Shown: positions 33,101 to 38,829 of the stretch, one piece after another
Numbering within the stretch: position 1 is the first letter of the stretch
How the letters are laid out: the number at the start of each line of letters is the position of its first letter
From: Serripes groenlandicus
Lineage: Eukaryota; Mollusca; Bivalvia; Cardiida; Cardiidae
Length of the DNA: 64,000 nt
NCBI GenBank assembly: GCA_031761405.1
Contig: JASEVX010000007.1
Coordinates: 57,798,914 to 57,862,913, forward strand
Reading direction: 5' to 3'
The notes under the pieces: generated by a model
The model's database searches: none
What the model was told of the DNA's origin: nothing
The model's input: the letters and a program-made list of their open reading frames with translations, nothing else
Position numbers and translations under genes: made by a program

Positions 33101-34851
33101 TTTTTGAAAACATAGTGACAAAAGAAGAAATTGCACAAAACGTGCAATTTCTCCTTTTGCCACAATGTTTTCCACTTTTTGTCATAGGTTATCCATTCAA
33201 TTATGGAGATTTTCTATTTTTTGACAAACTACGTTCAAAGTCGTCTGCTTAATAAACAATTTCTTATCTTATCATACATGCACTGTCAGACACGATTGTC
33301 ATATCTATACAAATTAGAGGATCAAACCCTGCATTTTCAATCAATGAGGTTTGACATGCAATACATATTATAAAGGTTAAAGCTGTGAGTTTAATAGAAA
33401 ATTTACTATTCTACCTTGATTGTAGATGTATTTAATTTTTTTTGATAATTCATCATACATCTACAAAATGAATTTCCCTGTTTTAATGTCGAATATTACA
33501 AATTTAAAAAAATAAATCACCTATTTCAATTTCATGTACTGATATTCAGTGACAAAATAAAAGGTGACATATGAGGTTTCAGTTTATATAAGTAACCAAA
33601 TGACGAGATAATTTCCAATTAATTATTAGGTAAACACCGTTAAAAAACAATCTTTAATCATATGGGACAAAAGTCTTTAATGCATATAATAACGGTTACT
33701 TCAAAGCTAGTAATATAATAATTCATTCGTAATTATATAAAATGGTCAGACACCGCCTAATCTAATTCTAATTGGTTTCACACTTAACAAACTCAACTTA
33801 TCTGATACGGTTCAATAATGACAAAACTGATTGTTGGAATCATATTTAATTACAGTCTTAATTATGGGATTATACTGTATTTTTTATCAATACAAGTGGA
33901 AACCGACCACTACTACATTTATGCGATCCCGGCAATTATGACAGACCGCGATAAACTATTCACTACTAGAAGTCCCCTGAAATGTGTTTGATAAACAAGA
34001 GGCCCATGACGGCCTATGCTCTACTGGCATAGATCTAGCTATTTTCGAAAGGAACTGAGCTGTTATCAATATTTATCTACCATCTAAGTTTGGTTAATAT
34101 CAGAGAGTAGATGGAGGCTTTTTTGTGTTCACAAAGCTGTATTATAGGAATTTGACAATTTCAAGGGCCATAATCCAGTTGTGCATATGCGGATCTGGCT
34201 GGTTTTCAAAAGGGACAAAGCTCTCATCAATATTTAACTACTACCTAAGTTTGGTGAAGGTCAGATAGTAAATGGAGGCTAAATTGTCTAGAATAAAAAT
34301 TCTCTTCCCATCAAAGTTTTCAAAATAAACAAAAAACTCAGATCAAGTCAATAATCAAAAAGATAAAATATCATTGAGCATTTAAATCAGTGGTTCTGTA
34401 TCAGATGAAGCTACATAATGTTACTGTATTGACAAAATCAGTTTTATCCGAATACTGGTATGACCGAATTACACTCTACTACGGATAAAAAATGTGAACT
34501 AAAAGGGTTGACATGAAAACTACATATGTAACACCTTTAAATATCACTGATATGTTAGAAACTAACGTCTTAATCATAGATATTAGAACATTTGAATGGT
34601 TGAAAGTACACGTTTGATTCATTTTGAATGTGACTGTCAGTTTAAATGCCGAACGGGTCTAACAACCTAAAGAAACGTTGGTTTGAAAACATGTACCTTC
34701 TCCATACAGGTCATTTTAAAGACGATTTATCAATCAAACAGTTTTTAAGTTAACCAATTCAAGAATACAATTCCATATTTACCTCAGTGTTGACTAGAAC
34801 TAAACATGCGTTGCCTTCGCCTCGAAATATCCATTTTCTTGCGTTCGCCAT
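6205..34851 (-). CDS. IPPK: Inositol-pentakisphosphate 2-kinase, exons 1-7 (3' part outside window)
   Basis: Seven minus-strand exons join in phase to give about 199 residues matching the N-terminal half of inositol-pentakisphosphate 2-kinase. The family phosphorylates Ins(1,3,4,5,6)P5 at the 2-hydroxyl using ATP, giving IP6 (phytate). Visible signatures: glycine-rich loop RGEGN (residues 10-14), the strand RVYRLAK (26-32), LVMPDMCFV (122-130), SVEIK followed by PK (145-151), CKFCMHQRLK (170-179) and YCPLDLFSG (191-199). Human and plant enzymes have the same order (GEGN, EIKPK, MHQ, PLDL). Family proteins are roughly 450-490 residues, so the second half, including the DCSIM motif, must lie left of the window; I searched 1-6200 on this strand and found no further exon. 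Introns of 1.2 to 13.8 kb are mostly transposon sequence. Exon joins are inferred from sequence only. Confidence 0.92.
6464..6675 (+). mobile_element. piggyBac-like MITE, diverged
   Basis: CTGCAGCAGATGACTTTTG on the left, GTCTGCTGTAGATTTG and GGGAGAGGG on the right. TTAA is eroded on the right. Confidence 0.65.
6949..7143 (-). mobile_element. piggyBac-like MITE, diverged, inverted
   Basis: TTAACCCTTTCCCATGC on the left, GAGAAAGGGAT on the right, shortened in the middle. Confidence 0.65.
7482..7770. mobile_element. piggyBac-like MITE composite
   Basis: An inverted left half (TTAACCCTTTCCACATTC) is joined to a forward right half ending near GGGAAGGGGCTAT. Confidence 0.6.
7868..8048 (+). repeat. 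Single unit of the CATGGCTTGAAGGAATC repeat
   Basis: It matches the tandem units at 22595-23195 (ACATGGCTTGAAGGAATC, TTTTCACTA, CAGCCATA). Confidence 0.6.
8232..8427. mobile_element. piggyBac-like MITE remnant
   Basis: Only the termini TTAACCCTTTTTC and AGGAAAAGGGTTA remain recognisable. Confidence 0.4.
8563..8792 (+). mobile_element. piggyBac-like MITE, complete 230 bp
   Basis: Intact ends with TTAA at both sides and the GCAC...GTGC version of the central palindrome. Confidence 0.88.
9047..9175 (+). mobile_element. piggyBac-like MITE, left-half fragment
   Basis: ACCTTTCCCACTTACAGACA and GACGACTTTTGAAAACATTG; the right end is lost. Confidence 0.6.
9376..10607 (+). mobile_element. HINE-type element with GACCTTGACCTTTGACC-rich core
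   Basis: 5' ACTAGAGATTGCTTTC and then TGTCTCCCC; 3' GACAGACGGAAGGACGG microsatellite (10523-10556) and hairpin closing GGGGGAGACATAATAA. The core consists of ~140-160-bp diverged units with ACCAACCTGCA and AGCGTTCTTCAGTTATTGAG. Many carry GACCTTGACCTTTGACC. Confidence 0.7.
10867..11080 (-). mobile_element. piggyBac-like MITE, diverged, inverted
   Basis: TTAACCATTTCCCCCATAC on the left and ATGTGGGACGGAGTT on the right, with a poly-T insertion at the centre. Confidence 0.6.
11081..11266 (+). mobile_element. piggyBac-like MITE lacking the extreme left end
   Basis: It begins TTTCTGAGGCCTCTATAGC directly after the previous copy and ends GTATGTGGGAAAGAGTTAA. The central palindrome is of the GCTC...GAGC type. 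Confidence 0.7.
11552..11862 (+). mobile_element. HINE-type element, short, single unit
   Basis: 5' AACTAGAACTATCACTGAAG and ATACCCC; 3' CGACAGACAGACAG and hairpin ending GAGGGTATAATAA. It has the same ends as 24464-25036. Confidence 0.7.
12028..12847 (+). mobile_element. hAT-like DNA transposon remnant
   Basis: About 820 bp bounded by AGGGTTTTTTTT and AAAAAAAACCCT. Flanking AATGAC occurs on both sides and may be a worn 8-bp duplication (6 of 8 bases agree). It encloses the transposase remnant at 12220-12357 and a T27 tract (12145-12171). Confidence 0.55.
12220..12357 (+). pseudogene. hAT transposase C-terminal (dimerisation) fragment
   Basis: It reads STMNRIQFDSRCRLAAEILD and then VLMRIEVADVALREYDPK before a stop. 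The pattern ST-x-N-R-I-x-x-D-x-R-x-R-L...L-x-x-L-M-R-I resembles the C-terminal helix region of hAT transposases and their domesticated relatives. No upstream catalytic part is present, so it is a dead fragment. Confidence 0.5.
13666..13875 (+). repeat. Possible LINE 3' end with (TCTTA)n tail
   Basis: Non-coding sequence ends GTTAATAAACAATGCTC followed by repeated TTATC units (13848-13873). AATAAACAATTTCTTATC recurs at 33250. Confidence 0.35.
13997..14226 (+). mobile_element. piggyBac-like MITE, complete 230 bp
   Basis: TTAA at both ends; the left end is perfect and the right end is GTCGTATGAGGGAAAGGG. Confidence 0.88.
14245..14474 (+). mobile_element. piggyBac-like MITE, complete 230 bp
   Basis: It lies 18 bp after the previous copy, with independent TTAA ends. 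Confidence 0.88.
14475..14588 (-). mobile_element. piggyBac-like MITE fragment
   Basis: CATTTTCCAGATACAGC, CTGCGGCAGCCGACTTTG and TTTGTCACAATTTTTC: an inverted half-copy between two others. Confidence 0.55.
14589..14815 (+). mobile_element. piggyBac-like MITE, near complete
   Basis: Its right-hand TTAA (14812-14815) is also the left TTAA of the next, inverted copy. Confidence 0.8.
14812..15041 (-). mobile_element. piggyBac-like MITE, complete 230 bp, inverted
   Basis: TTAACCCTTTCCCTCATAC left; CTATATGAGGGAAAGCGTTAA right. Confidence 0.86.
15182..15523 (+). mobile_element. piggyBac-like MITE with ~115-bp insertion
   Basis: The left half breaks after GAGAAATTGCC. Unrelated sequence from about 15270 to 15385 follows, then the right half resumes at TTTCTCCTTTTGCCACAATG. 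Confidence 0.7.
15520..15735 (-). mobile_element. piggyBac-like MITE, inverted, right end lost
   Basis: It shares TTAA 15520-15523 with the previous copy and stops after CGTCTATATA. Confidence 0.75.
15997..16213 (-). mobile_element. piggyBac-like MITE, diverged, inverted
   Basis: TTAACCCTGTCCCACATAC left; GGTGGGACAGGAT right; central GCTCATGATGAGC. Confidence 0.68.
16530..16672. mobile_element. piggyBac-like MITE remnant
   Basis: CTGCAGCAGACAACTTTTG on the left and GGAGGGGAAGAGATTAA on the right; the centre is lost. Confidence 0.45.
16695..16918 (+). mobile_element. piggyBac-like MITE, near complete
   Basis: CCCTTTCCCTCATATAGAC left; the stem region is rearranged; right end ATGAGGGAAAGGGTTAA. 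Confidence 0.8.
16915..17236 (+). repeat. 159-bp tandem duplication of a MITE right half
   Basis: Two units, each AAAAGCCAAAATACAAG plus the MITE right half through GGGTTAA (starts 16921 and 17080). The same AAAAGCCAAAATACAAG follows the MITE ending at 17686, so the flank was copied with it. Confidence 0.8.
17457..17686 (+). mobile_element. piggyBac-like MITE, complete 230 bp
   Basis: TTAACCCTTTCCCACCTGC left; ATGAGGGTAAGGGTTAA right. It is followed by the flank that also occurs in the 16915-17236 duplication. Confidence 0.85.
17835..18063 (-). mobile_element. piggyBac-like MITE, 229 bp, TCATCATGA-stem variant
   Basis: Central GCTCATCATGAGC palindrome; right end GGTGGGAAAGGGTTAA. The copy at 37042-37268 is of the same subtype (CACCTTTGGCCACAATG). 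Confidence 0.82.
18305..18531 (+). mobile_element. piggyBac-like MITE, complete
   Basis: TTAA at both ends, with a short deletion in the right terminal box (GAATTGTATGAGGGG). Confidence 0.85.
18533..18749 (-). mobile_element. piggyBac-like MITE, inverted, left end eroded
   Basis: ACAATCCTGCAGCGGATGAC near the left; right end TATGAGGGAAAGGGTTA. It is head-to-head with the previous copy. Confidence 0.75.
18894..19310 (-). mobile_element. piggyBac-like MITE split by a HINE fragment
   Basis: MITE halves at 18894-18954 and about 19205-19310 flank a HINE 5' piece beginning AACTAGAAATATCACTG (18955) with GATGAATACCCCC. The insert lacks a 3' hairpin. Confidence 0.6.
19434..19667 (-). mobile_element. 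piggyBac-like MITE, inverted
   Basis: TTAACACTTTCCCTTATAC left; GTTGCGAAGGGTTAA right. A 66-bp left-end fragment of another copy (19664-19729) shares its TTAA. Confidence 0.78.
19730..19959 (-). mobile_element. piggyBac-like MITE, complete 230 bp, inverted
   Basis: Both termini are intact. It lies 105 bp from IPPK exon 6. Confidence 0.88.
20064..20153 (-). CDS. IPPK: IPPK exon 6 (residues 150-179)
   Basis: A 90-nt phase-0 exon after TGCTTTTCAG, starting PKKAFIHTEDIGQ and ending CKFCMHQRLK before GTAAGTG. It completes the EIKPK signature across the splice junction and carries the conserved MHQ-x-LK motif. In human and plant proteins PK is followed by CGF; here it is KAF. Confidence 0.93.
20154..20585. 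other. IPPK intron 5, no feature seen
   Basis: An A-rich tract (20219-20236) and unique sequence. A good donor-like GTAAGTACT on the minus strand near 20380 has no open exon behind it. Confidence 0.4.
20583..21160 (+). mobile_element. HINE 5' part with GACCTTGACC units, 3' truncated
   Basis: It starts AAGGGCACTGCAAAACGGGG and then CATCCCTTC, matching the 5' end at 11954. It continues with three or four diverged units containing AATCAATAGGGCACAT and TGCCAAGTTTGACTATCCTC. There is no microsatellite or 3' hairpin. It ends 150 bp before IPPK exon 5. Confidence 0.6.
21311..21453 (-). CDS. IPPK: IPPK exon 5 (residues 102-149)
   Basis: A 143-nt exon: two bases complete an Ala codon from exon 4, then 47 codons end SVEIK directly at donor GTAAGA. 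The acceptor is TTTTGTAACAG. Key segments are QRKGKDVEHF, LVMPDMCFV and PTISVEIK. The plant enzyme has CISVEIK at the same place. The opposite strand carries a 123-codon open frame over the same bases, which is a shadow. The exon has no repeat in it although transposon debris lies on both sides. Confidence 0.9.
21500..22010 (-). pseudogene. Possible hAT-type transposase relic in IPPK intron 4
   Basis: Minus-strand frames with a few stops read VHLSFDTLFKCLSAIYRLGN, then LDIAKVSLKFQQRDLIYSEL, and further on GVNLHAFLDTYEHAQTFLDF and INGPKLPAFNPLPIF. The L-x-x-L-S...F-Q-x-x-D-L pattern reminds me of hAT/ZNF862-like proteins. The frame changes several times. The assignment is weak. Confidence 0.3.
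22011..22536. other. IPPK intron 4, no feature seen
   Basis: Unique AT-rich sequence without exon or repeat signature. Confidence 0.4.
22537..23200 (+). mobile_element. HINE 5' end with four ~150-bp units
   Basis: It starts ACAAGAGGCCGAAGAGGGCC (hairpin). Units repeat GCCCCCTGGCGGCCATGTTTT, CAACATGGCTTGAAGGAATC and ACACTTTCGGAGGAGAAG. The 3' end is not clear; the core runs into unique sequence near 23200. Confidence 0.65.
23450..24463. repeat. Mixed HINE-derived bodies
   Basis: A 5' module ACAAGAGGCCCGCCAGAGAG begins at 23640. The stretch 23850-24180 resembles 3600-3830 and 5510-5640. The stretch 24215-24350 is an extra unit of the GGGCCATAACTCTG core found in the next element. Confidence 0.5.
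24464..25036 (+). mobile_element. HINE-type element, GGGCCATAACTCTG core
   Basis: 5' AACTAGAAATATCACTGAAG and TTAACCCCC; 3' CCGACCGACCGACA and a hairpin TATACCCCCCC...GGGGGTATAA. Three ~150-bp units contain CATCTCCTCTTGGTATAGAA. Confidence 0.72.
25080..25225 (-). mobile_element. SINE fragment, family 2 (GTTTAACGCCG type)
   Basis: TTTGTTTGTTTGTACATG, TTTGACGCCGAAACCG and ATCCTGACACCAGTGAG match the layout of the SINE at 42257-42445. The tail faces left, so the element is on the minus strand. Confidence 0.55.
25257..25496 (+). mobile_element. piggyBac-like MITE, diverged
   Basis: Central GCTCATTATGAGC palindrome, a TA microsatellite in the right half, right end GGTGGAAAAGGGTTTAG. Confidence 0.65.
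25697..27518. mobile_element. Inverted-repeat DNA transposon, non-autonomous
   Basis: The ends are GAGCCATAATATGGTGTCCG and its inverse. The match continues through ATTTTG and GTTACATCAC for about 40 bp with few differences. There is no long frame; a minus-strand 103-codon frame (26107-25796) is not recognisable. Phrases GTGTCC and GTTACATCA from the TIR recur inside. A target duplication is not certain, at most ATG or AT. Confidence 0.7.
26828..27341 (+). repeat. ~259-bp internal tandem duplication
   Basis: The unit beginning GTGTCCAGTTACATCATTTT is repeated at 27087 with very high identity. Confidence 0.85.
27684..27835 (-). mobile_element. SINE, family 3 ((CAAT)n tail), inside MITE end
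   Basis: The plus strand shows GATTGATTGATTGGGGTTTA, CACGGCGGCCAGTTCACC and CTCACACCAGTACTCC. It is flanked by a 14-bp direct repeat TGTAGGAAAGGGTT (27670-27683 and 27836-27849), a clear target duplication. The tail faces left, hence minus. Confidence 0.85.
27913..27979 (-). CDS. IPPK: IPPK exon 4 (residues 80-101)
   Basis: A 67-nt exon after acceptor ATATTACAG, reading ELCLMANGATHEAEKEAH and then SSRP, with one extra base before donor GTAATG. ELCLM and SSRP align with QLCLK and SERP in vertebrate IPPK. It ends in phase 1, which is what exon 5 requires. Confidence 0.87.
28034..28216. mobile_element. Short MITE with AGTGTCCAATC ends
   Basis: AGTGTCCAATC at the left and GATTGGACACT at the right enclose about 180 bp of non-coding sequence. 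There is no clear target duplication. Confidence 0.5.
28362..29687 (+). mobile_element. HINE-type element with microsatellite in every unit
   Basis: 5' AACTAGAATTGTTTTTTGC hairpin and ATGTCTCCCC; 3' GGGGAGACATAATTAG. About nine units of 110-140 bp contain CACATCGCCTTGATGAGGTG, TTTCATGAAAATCCTTCAAG and GGAGCGGACACGATTTGGGA. Each ends in a variable GACAGACGG run. Confidence 0.78.
28525..28571 (-). mobile_element. 47-bp SINE 3'-end insertion with 14-bp target duplication
   Basis: (TTTG)n plus GAGTTTAACGCCGCTTTC is bounded on both sides by TCAAGCCGTCTTGG (28511-28524, 28572-28585). Only the first array unit has it. It is an extreme 5' truncation. Confidence 0.85.
29791..30250. other. IPPK intron 3, unique part
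   Basis: Searched on the minus strand for a micro-exon that would restore the V-x-V-x-x-E-F segment; none is convincing. Confidence 0.4.
30251..30349 (-). CDS. IPPK: IPPK exon 3 (residues 47-79)
   Basis: A 99-nt phase-0 exon with acceptor CTTTTTCAG and donor GTAAGTT. It starts RKSDRIHEEMQ, contains YMKDVMQPLL and ends SPYFVVIP. This matches the helix before the second N-lobe strand (plant: YVKNVIIPLLG). The family normally continues with a V-x-V-x-x-E-F stretch that is not present here or at the start of exon 4. Confidence 0.9.
30490..30625 (-). mobile_element. piggyBac-like MITE fragment
   Basis: TCAGCTGCAGACAACTTTG through GAGTTGAAAACCTTCTGGC: an inverted half-copy. Confidence 0.5.
30638..30866 (+). 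mobile_element. piggyBac-like MITE, complete, first of a chain of three
   Basis: 229 bp with intact TTAA at each end. The right TTAA is shared with the next copy. Confidence 0.88.
30863..31090 (+). mobile_element. piggyBac-like MITE, complete, second of chain
   Basis: Left TTAACCCTTTTCCTAATATA; right TTAA 31087-31090 is shared with the third copy. Confidence 0.88.
31087..31302 (+). mobile_element. piggyBac-like MITE, third of chain, left terminal box missing
   Basis: TTAA is followed directly by TATAGATGCTATCTGACGCC, so the CCCTTTCCC box is missing. The right end ATGAGGGAAAAGGTTAA is intact. Confidence 0.82.
31360..32196 (+). repeat. ~60-bp minisatellite derived from MITE right end
   Basis: Units of GTCTGCTGTAGATTTGTG plus TATACATATATATCATATG plus TTTTCATG, about ten in the stretch. 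The last unit runs into CATGTGGGAAAGGGCTAG, the usual right end of the MITE. A short unique stretch (31400-31680) interrupts the first units. Confidence 0.8.
32226..32416 (-). mobile_element. piggyBac-like MITE, inverted, central deletion
   Basis: The left stem arm is missing; the ends are intact with TTAA on both sides. It lies 74 bp from IPPK exon 2. Confidence 0.8.
32490..32558 (-). CDS. IPPK: IPPK exon 2 (residues 24-46)
   Basis: A 69-nt phase-0 exon between acceptor TTTTCTAG and donor GTAAGT. It reads EKRVYRLAKAKYWGENVQAS and ends NAA. RVYRLAK corresponds to the strand after the glycine loop that carries the ATP-phosphate lysine region in the family. Confidence 0.9.
32875..33010 (+). 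mobile_element. HINE 5'-end fragment (GAGCTGTCGGAGGACAGC class)
   Basis: GAGCTGTCTGAGGATAGCAC and GCTCGTC correspond to the ends at 47258 and 48907. No 3' part is present. Confidence 0.6.
33050..33250 (+). mobile_element. piggyBac-like MITE, right end lost
   Basis: Perfect left end. It is cut after CAAAGTCGTCTGCTT, where AATAAACAATTTCTTATC begins. Confidence 0.8.
33251..33990. other. IPPK intron 1, no feature seen
   Basis: AT-rich sequence without exon or repeat signature apart from the possible LINE-tail motif at its left edge. Confidence 0.4.
33992..34290 (+). mobile_element. HINE fragment, GCTCTACTGG class
   Basis: 5' ACAAGAGGCCCATGACGGCC and TATGCTCTACTGG, with two units containing GGGCCATAATCCAG. 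The 3' end is lost. It is the same class as 49891-50748. Confidence 0.65.
34291..34782. other. IPPK intron 1, donor-proximal part
   Basis: Unique sequence; nothing recognised. Confidence 0.4.
34783..34851 (-). CDS. IPPK: IPPK exon 1 (residues 1-23)
   Basis: ATG at 34851 opens a 69-nt exon reading MANARKWIFRGEGNACLVL and four more residues, followed by donor GTAAAT (34782 downward). It holds the ATP-binding glycine-rich loop RGEGN. The start is chosen because the family begins only a few residues before this loop. The base at -3 is C and at +4 is G, so the initiation context is moderate. It ends in phase 0. Confidence 0.93.
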
Positions 34852-34975
34852 TTGTAAGTGCCAACACTATCTCCGGAATGAAGAGTAACACAATGCTGCT
34901 GAGGTTGCGATTCTAAAATGGTCGATAACAATCAAGGTAGACTACAACATGCATGTAGGCATACAGTGTAAGTTA
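34852..34975 (-). promoter_or_regulatory. IPPK 5' flank / probable 5' UTR and core promoter
   Basis: This is about 120 bp of non-repetitive sequence upstream of the IPPK ATG, before the next repeat. No TATA box is evident. The minus strand holds a GACCATTTT motif. Assignment is by position only. Confidence 0.35.
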
Positions 34976-34977
34976 AT

Positions 34978-35220
34978 TAACCCATCCCTAGGTGCAAACA
35001 GCTTTTGACGCACCTGGAGCAAATATAGTCGTTTTGAAGTGGCCCAATTTGTCCCGGCCCTGACAATTTACTGAATGAAGGCCATAGGCCTACATACATA
35101 TTCGGCATATGTGCATAGTAGGCCTGGGATACTATGTTTGAAGCTCTCAATATTGTGAAGAGTTACTTATGTCTGATTGTGGGATGAAATACACGCGATC
35201 TTATTTCTCTTAATATATTG
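34978..35220. other. Upstream of IPPK: degenerate MITE end and unique sequence
   Basis: TTAACCCATCCCTAGGTGC and TTTTGACGCACCTGGAGC look like a worn MITE left end. The rest is unrecognised. Confidence 0.35.
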
Positions 35221-35221
35221 G

Positions 35222-35445
35222 TTTAACCCTTTCCCATATGTGCAGCAGAAAACTTTGAAAATGATAAAAAATATGAAAACATTCTATATAAATAAAAGCC
35301 AAACTAGTAAAAAGAGATGAAAACAGTATTATAAAAGAAGAAATTGTTCATGGTCAGCCATTTACCTTATTGCCACGGTGTGTTTAAAAGTCGCCTGCTG
35401 AATATGCGTCAAAATGCGTATGTCTTATCAGGTAAAAAACTTTTT
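35222..35445. mobile_element. piggyBac-like MITE, heavily diverged
   Basis: TTAACCCTTTCCCATATG left; AAGTCGCCTGCTG and CAAAATGCGTATG right. Confidence 0.55.
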
Positions 35446-35469
35446 ATCTGAACTTTATCTTGCTAGATA

Positions 35470-35668
35470 TATTCATCCCTTTCCCACAAACAACAAATTT
35501 GCAGCAGATGCCTTTGAAAACAAGCCGGCAAAAAATGTGGAACATTCCAAAAGGGGAAGTGTTGTTATTTAGAAGAGTTGAGAACAATTTCTGCATTTGC
35601 TACAATGTTTTCAAACGTCGTCTGCATCAGAGGCAGCAGAAAGTGTCTGTATGTGGGACATAGTTAAA
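35470..35668 (-). mobile_element. piggyBac-like MITE, inverted, diverged
   Basis: CCCTTTCCCACAAACAACAA left; GTGTCTGTATGTGGGACATA right. Confidence 0.65.
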
Positions 35669-35826
35669 TATAGACTGGCAAGAGACATAAATGGTCCCAG
35701 ATTTGTCTCTTTAAATAGCTCGTGTAAATTTGAAATCTACAGTTCCACTTCTGGTCTAAACAAAAAGCACGCGTCTTGCCCTTCAATTTGCATGTTATTG
35801 CAGCAAATGTGCTGTGTATTAAAGCA

Positions 35827-36050
35827 TTAATCCTTTCCTACACACCTTTCTGACGCCTTTGCAGAAGACAATCTTTGAAAGCTTTGTTCCAAATGGAGAA
35901 ATGGTGCATAATGAGCAATTTCTCGTTTTGCCACTTATTTTTTCAATTATAATTAATAATTAAACTCTAATATACGGAGATGTTTCATGTTTATGCCACA
36001 AAGGGTTCAACATCATCTGCTAAAGGTCTGTTGCATGTTTGAAACGGTTA
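35827..36050 (+). mobile_element. piggyBac-like MITE, diverged
   Basis: TTAATCCTTTCCTACACAC left; GTTTGAAACGGTTAA right. Confidence 0.62.
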
Positions 36051-36459
36051 AGTCATGTCAACAAAAGGCATGTGTGTATTGCAGGTAATTTAATTATTTC
36101 TGAACACTCTAGATAGGTCTACATAGAATTAACAAAATCTACAAAACGGTTTTAGAATCGTCCATACAGGAATACTATCACATCCCATTTTCCCAACATT
36201 ATGCTTCCACAAACCAGATTATCACTTTTTTCGATCTAGGTTATATGATCTGGATCTTCATTGCATTTAAGATATCTTATAGTCGGTTATCGTGTGTAGG
36301 CCTAATGCCTTCTTCATACTGTCTAATAGTTGTTCTTATACTCACCCGGCAATATAATTTGTCATTGAGCGACTAGTGGCCGTATACTTGTATATCATTT
36401 GCATATATTGAGAATTTTAGTTTATCTTTATAGAAGTATTTAAGCATTGGAAAACATGA

Positions 36460-36607
36460 TTGATTGATTGATTGGGGTTTAACGCTTTTTTTTAACAATT
36501 TCTCAGTCATATCACGGCGGCCAGTTCACCTACTCATGTGTTTCCTGGTTTTCTCACACCAGTACTCCAAACAAAAATCTTCCCAAGCAACTGGATGCTT
36601 TTCCACA
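36460..36607 (-). mobile_element. SINE, family 3 ((CAAT)n tail)
   Basis: Same sequence as 27684-27835. It is flanked by GGAAAACATGA and GGAAAAAATGA, an 11-bp target duplication with one change. Confidence 0.8.
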
Positions 36608-36725
36608 GGAAAAAATGATAAGCATAAATGCATCATACTTCATTGTTGCCACTATTTATATAAACCACATGTAGGTTTTACAAATTAAGTATATGTCTCC
36701 CACCATCGTTAATCGAAAGACTATG

Positions 36726-36921
36726 TAAACCCTCCCTTTCCCTCACATAGACGCTTTCTGACGCCTCTGCAGCAGACGGATTTTTGAAAACATGGCGACA
36801 AAAGAAGAAATTGATCGAAACGAGCAATTTTTCCATTTGTCACCATGTTTTCAACTCTGTTCAATTATTGTATGTTTTCAAAGTCGTCTGCAGCAGATTT
36901 AGTGTATGTGGGAAAGTGTTA
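36726..36921 (+). mobile_element. piggyBac-like MITE, right half shortened
   Basis: CCCTTTCCCTCACATAGAC left; GTGTATGTGGGAAAGTGTTAA right. Confidence 0.75.
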
Positions 36922-37041
36922 ACCCACCATTGATGCCTCATATAACTCAAGGTTCCTTTACCAACAATGTAGTCATAAGTCGTCCGTCATTACAATTCTC
37001 GTTTTTGTCCCGAGTCTTTTAAAAAAGAACAAGATCATTGT

Positions 37042-37268
37042 CAAGGTTTCCCACATACAACAAATCTGCAGCAGACGACTTTGAAAGCATAGTTACAAAA
37101 ACCTGAAAAATCTACATAAAAGATGGCTTAATTATTAAATAAAGTTCAAAACATTGTGGCCAAAGGAGAAATTGCTCATCATGAGCAATTTCACCTTTGG
37201 CCACAATGTTTTCAAAAGTCGTCTGCTGCTATTGCGTCAAAATGTGTCTTCAGATGGGGAAGGGTTAA
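37042..37268 (-). mobile_element. piggyBac-like MITE, inverted, TCATCATGA variant
   Basis: Sister of the copy at 17835-18063. The left TTAA is eroded to TCAA. Confidence 0.78.
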
Positions 37269-37269
37269 G

Positions 37270-37432
37270 GTAAAAGGTTTTGGTTTTACTGGAAAATATT
37301 GTCAGGAGTAAATGAGCCAAATTTAAAAGCCATATCTCCGATGGAAGATGGCCAATGCTTAAAGTGTTTGCAACTAACAGACGCGGGGGCAATTACTATA
37401 TGCCCCGAATCTCGATTCCCGGGGGCATAAAA
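37270..37432 (+). mobile_element. HINE 3'-end fragment
   Basis: A short body, then ACAGACGCGGGGGC and the hairpin TATGCCCCGAATC...GGGGGCATAAAA, the same 3' module as at 5371-5419. Confidence 0.6.
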
Positions 37433-37690
37433 CGTGCACGAGTTGTCAGGGATTGGATACGTGCTGCACATTTTAAGTTTTCCGTTGAAATGTATTATCG
37501 TAATACCTGGTTCGAGTTAGTCTTATATTGCACAGAACGTAAACATTCGTTCTACATAATATTATAAACAATCTCGGTTCTTGTTATTTAATTTTTTCAA
37601 AACTGTTCTAATGTCGGGATTATGTGAAATTTCAAGACGTAGGCGCTGCTTACGAAGTTTTTCGACATTCAAGTTCGGGACATCATTGAA

Positions 37691-37899
37691 TTAACCCCCC
37701 TCCCATATATAGACGCTTTCTGACGCCTCTACAGCAGAAGACTTTTGAAAACAGTGTTGCTTATGAAGAAATAGCCCTTGATGAGCGATTTCTTCATTTG
37801 CCACTATTTTCAACTCTATTCAACAATTTTCTTTTATTTAAAGAGATTTTAGTTTTCGGGTAGTCTGTTGCAGATTTGCTGTTTAATGGAAAGGGTTAA
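37691..37899 (+). mobile_element. piggyBac-like MITE, diverged
   Basis: TTAACCCCCCTCCCATATATA left. TTAA 37896-37899 is shared with the next copy. Confidence 0.72.
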
Positions 37900-38126
37900 C
37901 CTTTTCCCTCATATAGACGCTTTCTGACGCCTCTGCAGCAGACGGATGTTTGAAAACATAGTGACAAAAGAAGAAATTGTTCAAAACGAGCAATTTCTCC
38001 TTTTGACACAATGTTTTCCACTTTTTGTTATAGGTAATCCATTCAATTATAGAGATTTTCTAATTTTTTGACAAAATATGTTCAAAGTCGTCTGCTGCAA
38101 AATTGTCGTATGCGGGAAAGGGTTAA
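37896..38126 (+). mobile_element. piggyBac-like MITE, complete 231 bp
   Basis: Both ends are intact; right end GTATGCGGGAAAGGGTTAA. Confidence 0.87.
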
Positions 38127-38419
38127 GAAATCGGCGCTGGTTAGCTCCGAGGCACATATATCCCTCGTGTATATCCTAACCTTGAACACAAGATTATTTC
38201 TAGATATATATATCTGAACAAATAACGCAGCAACCGTTTCGTACATACCGACTTGAAACCAATCCGTAAATCCTGCAATAGTTCACACCATCACAACGGC
38301 CTTACGTATGACAAGAGGTATCCGGCGAAAAGTTGCTTCTTGCCAACTCGCTGTCTACTGACATCTTTATCGAACTACGAGAAAACGTACCGCCGAGAAG
38401 CACACCTTCTACATATTAC

Positions 38420-38680
38420 ACGTTTACCAAAGTTTCAAAAAGTTTCAAAGTTTATTTATTCGGCATATAAAGTTATTTTACATCGCCGTAAACATACATG
38501 ACAGATAACAAAATAGACATATATATATACATTGAAGAGAGATACATATATGCATACAAGAGAACAACATATATATATATATATACATAGATGCATGGAA
38601 GAGAACAACATATACGCATACTACATAGAAGAGAAAACACACACATATATATATACATTGATAAGACTCGTATGTACATA
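38420..38680. repeat. AT/ATAC microsatellite next to a LINE-tail-like motif
   Basis: AAGTTTCAAAGTTTATTTATT (reverse of a typical 3' LINE tail) is followed by long (AT)n with CATAGATGCATGGAAGAG spacers. Overlapping frames here are low-complexity shadows. Confidence 0.5.
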
Positions 38681-38829
38681 TATGTTCGTAGGTTTAGAAT
38701 ATCTATACATGTCCGTAGGTCCAGAACATATATCATTTCAGGCCATAGTCATAATAATGTTTATTATGTCTATGCTATGAAATGAGCAGATAAACATAAT
38801 TACATCTACGAAATTTACCGGATATTATA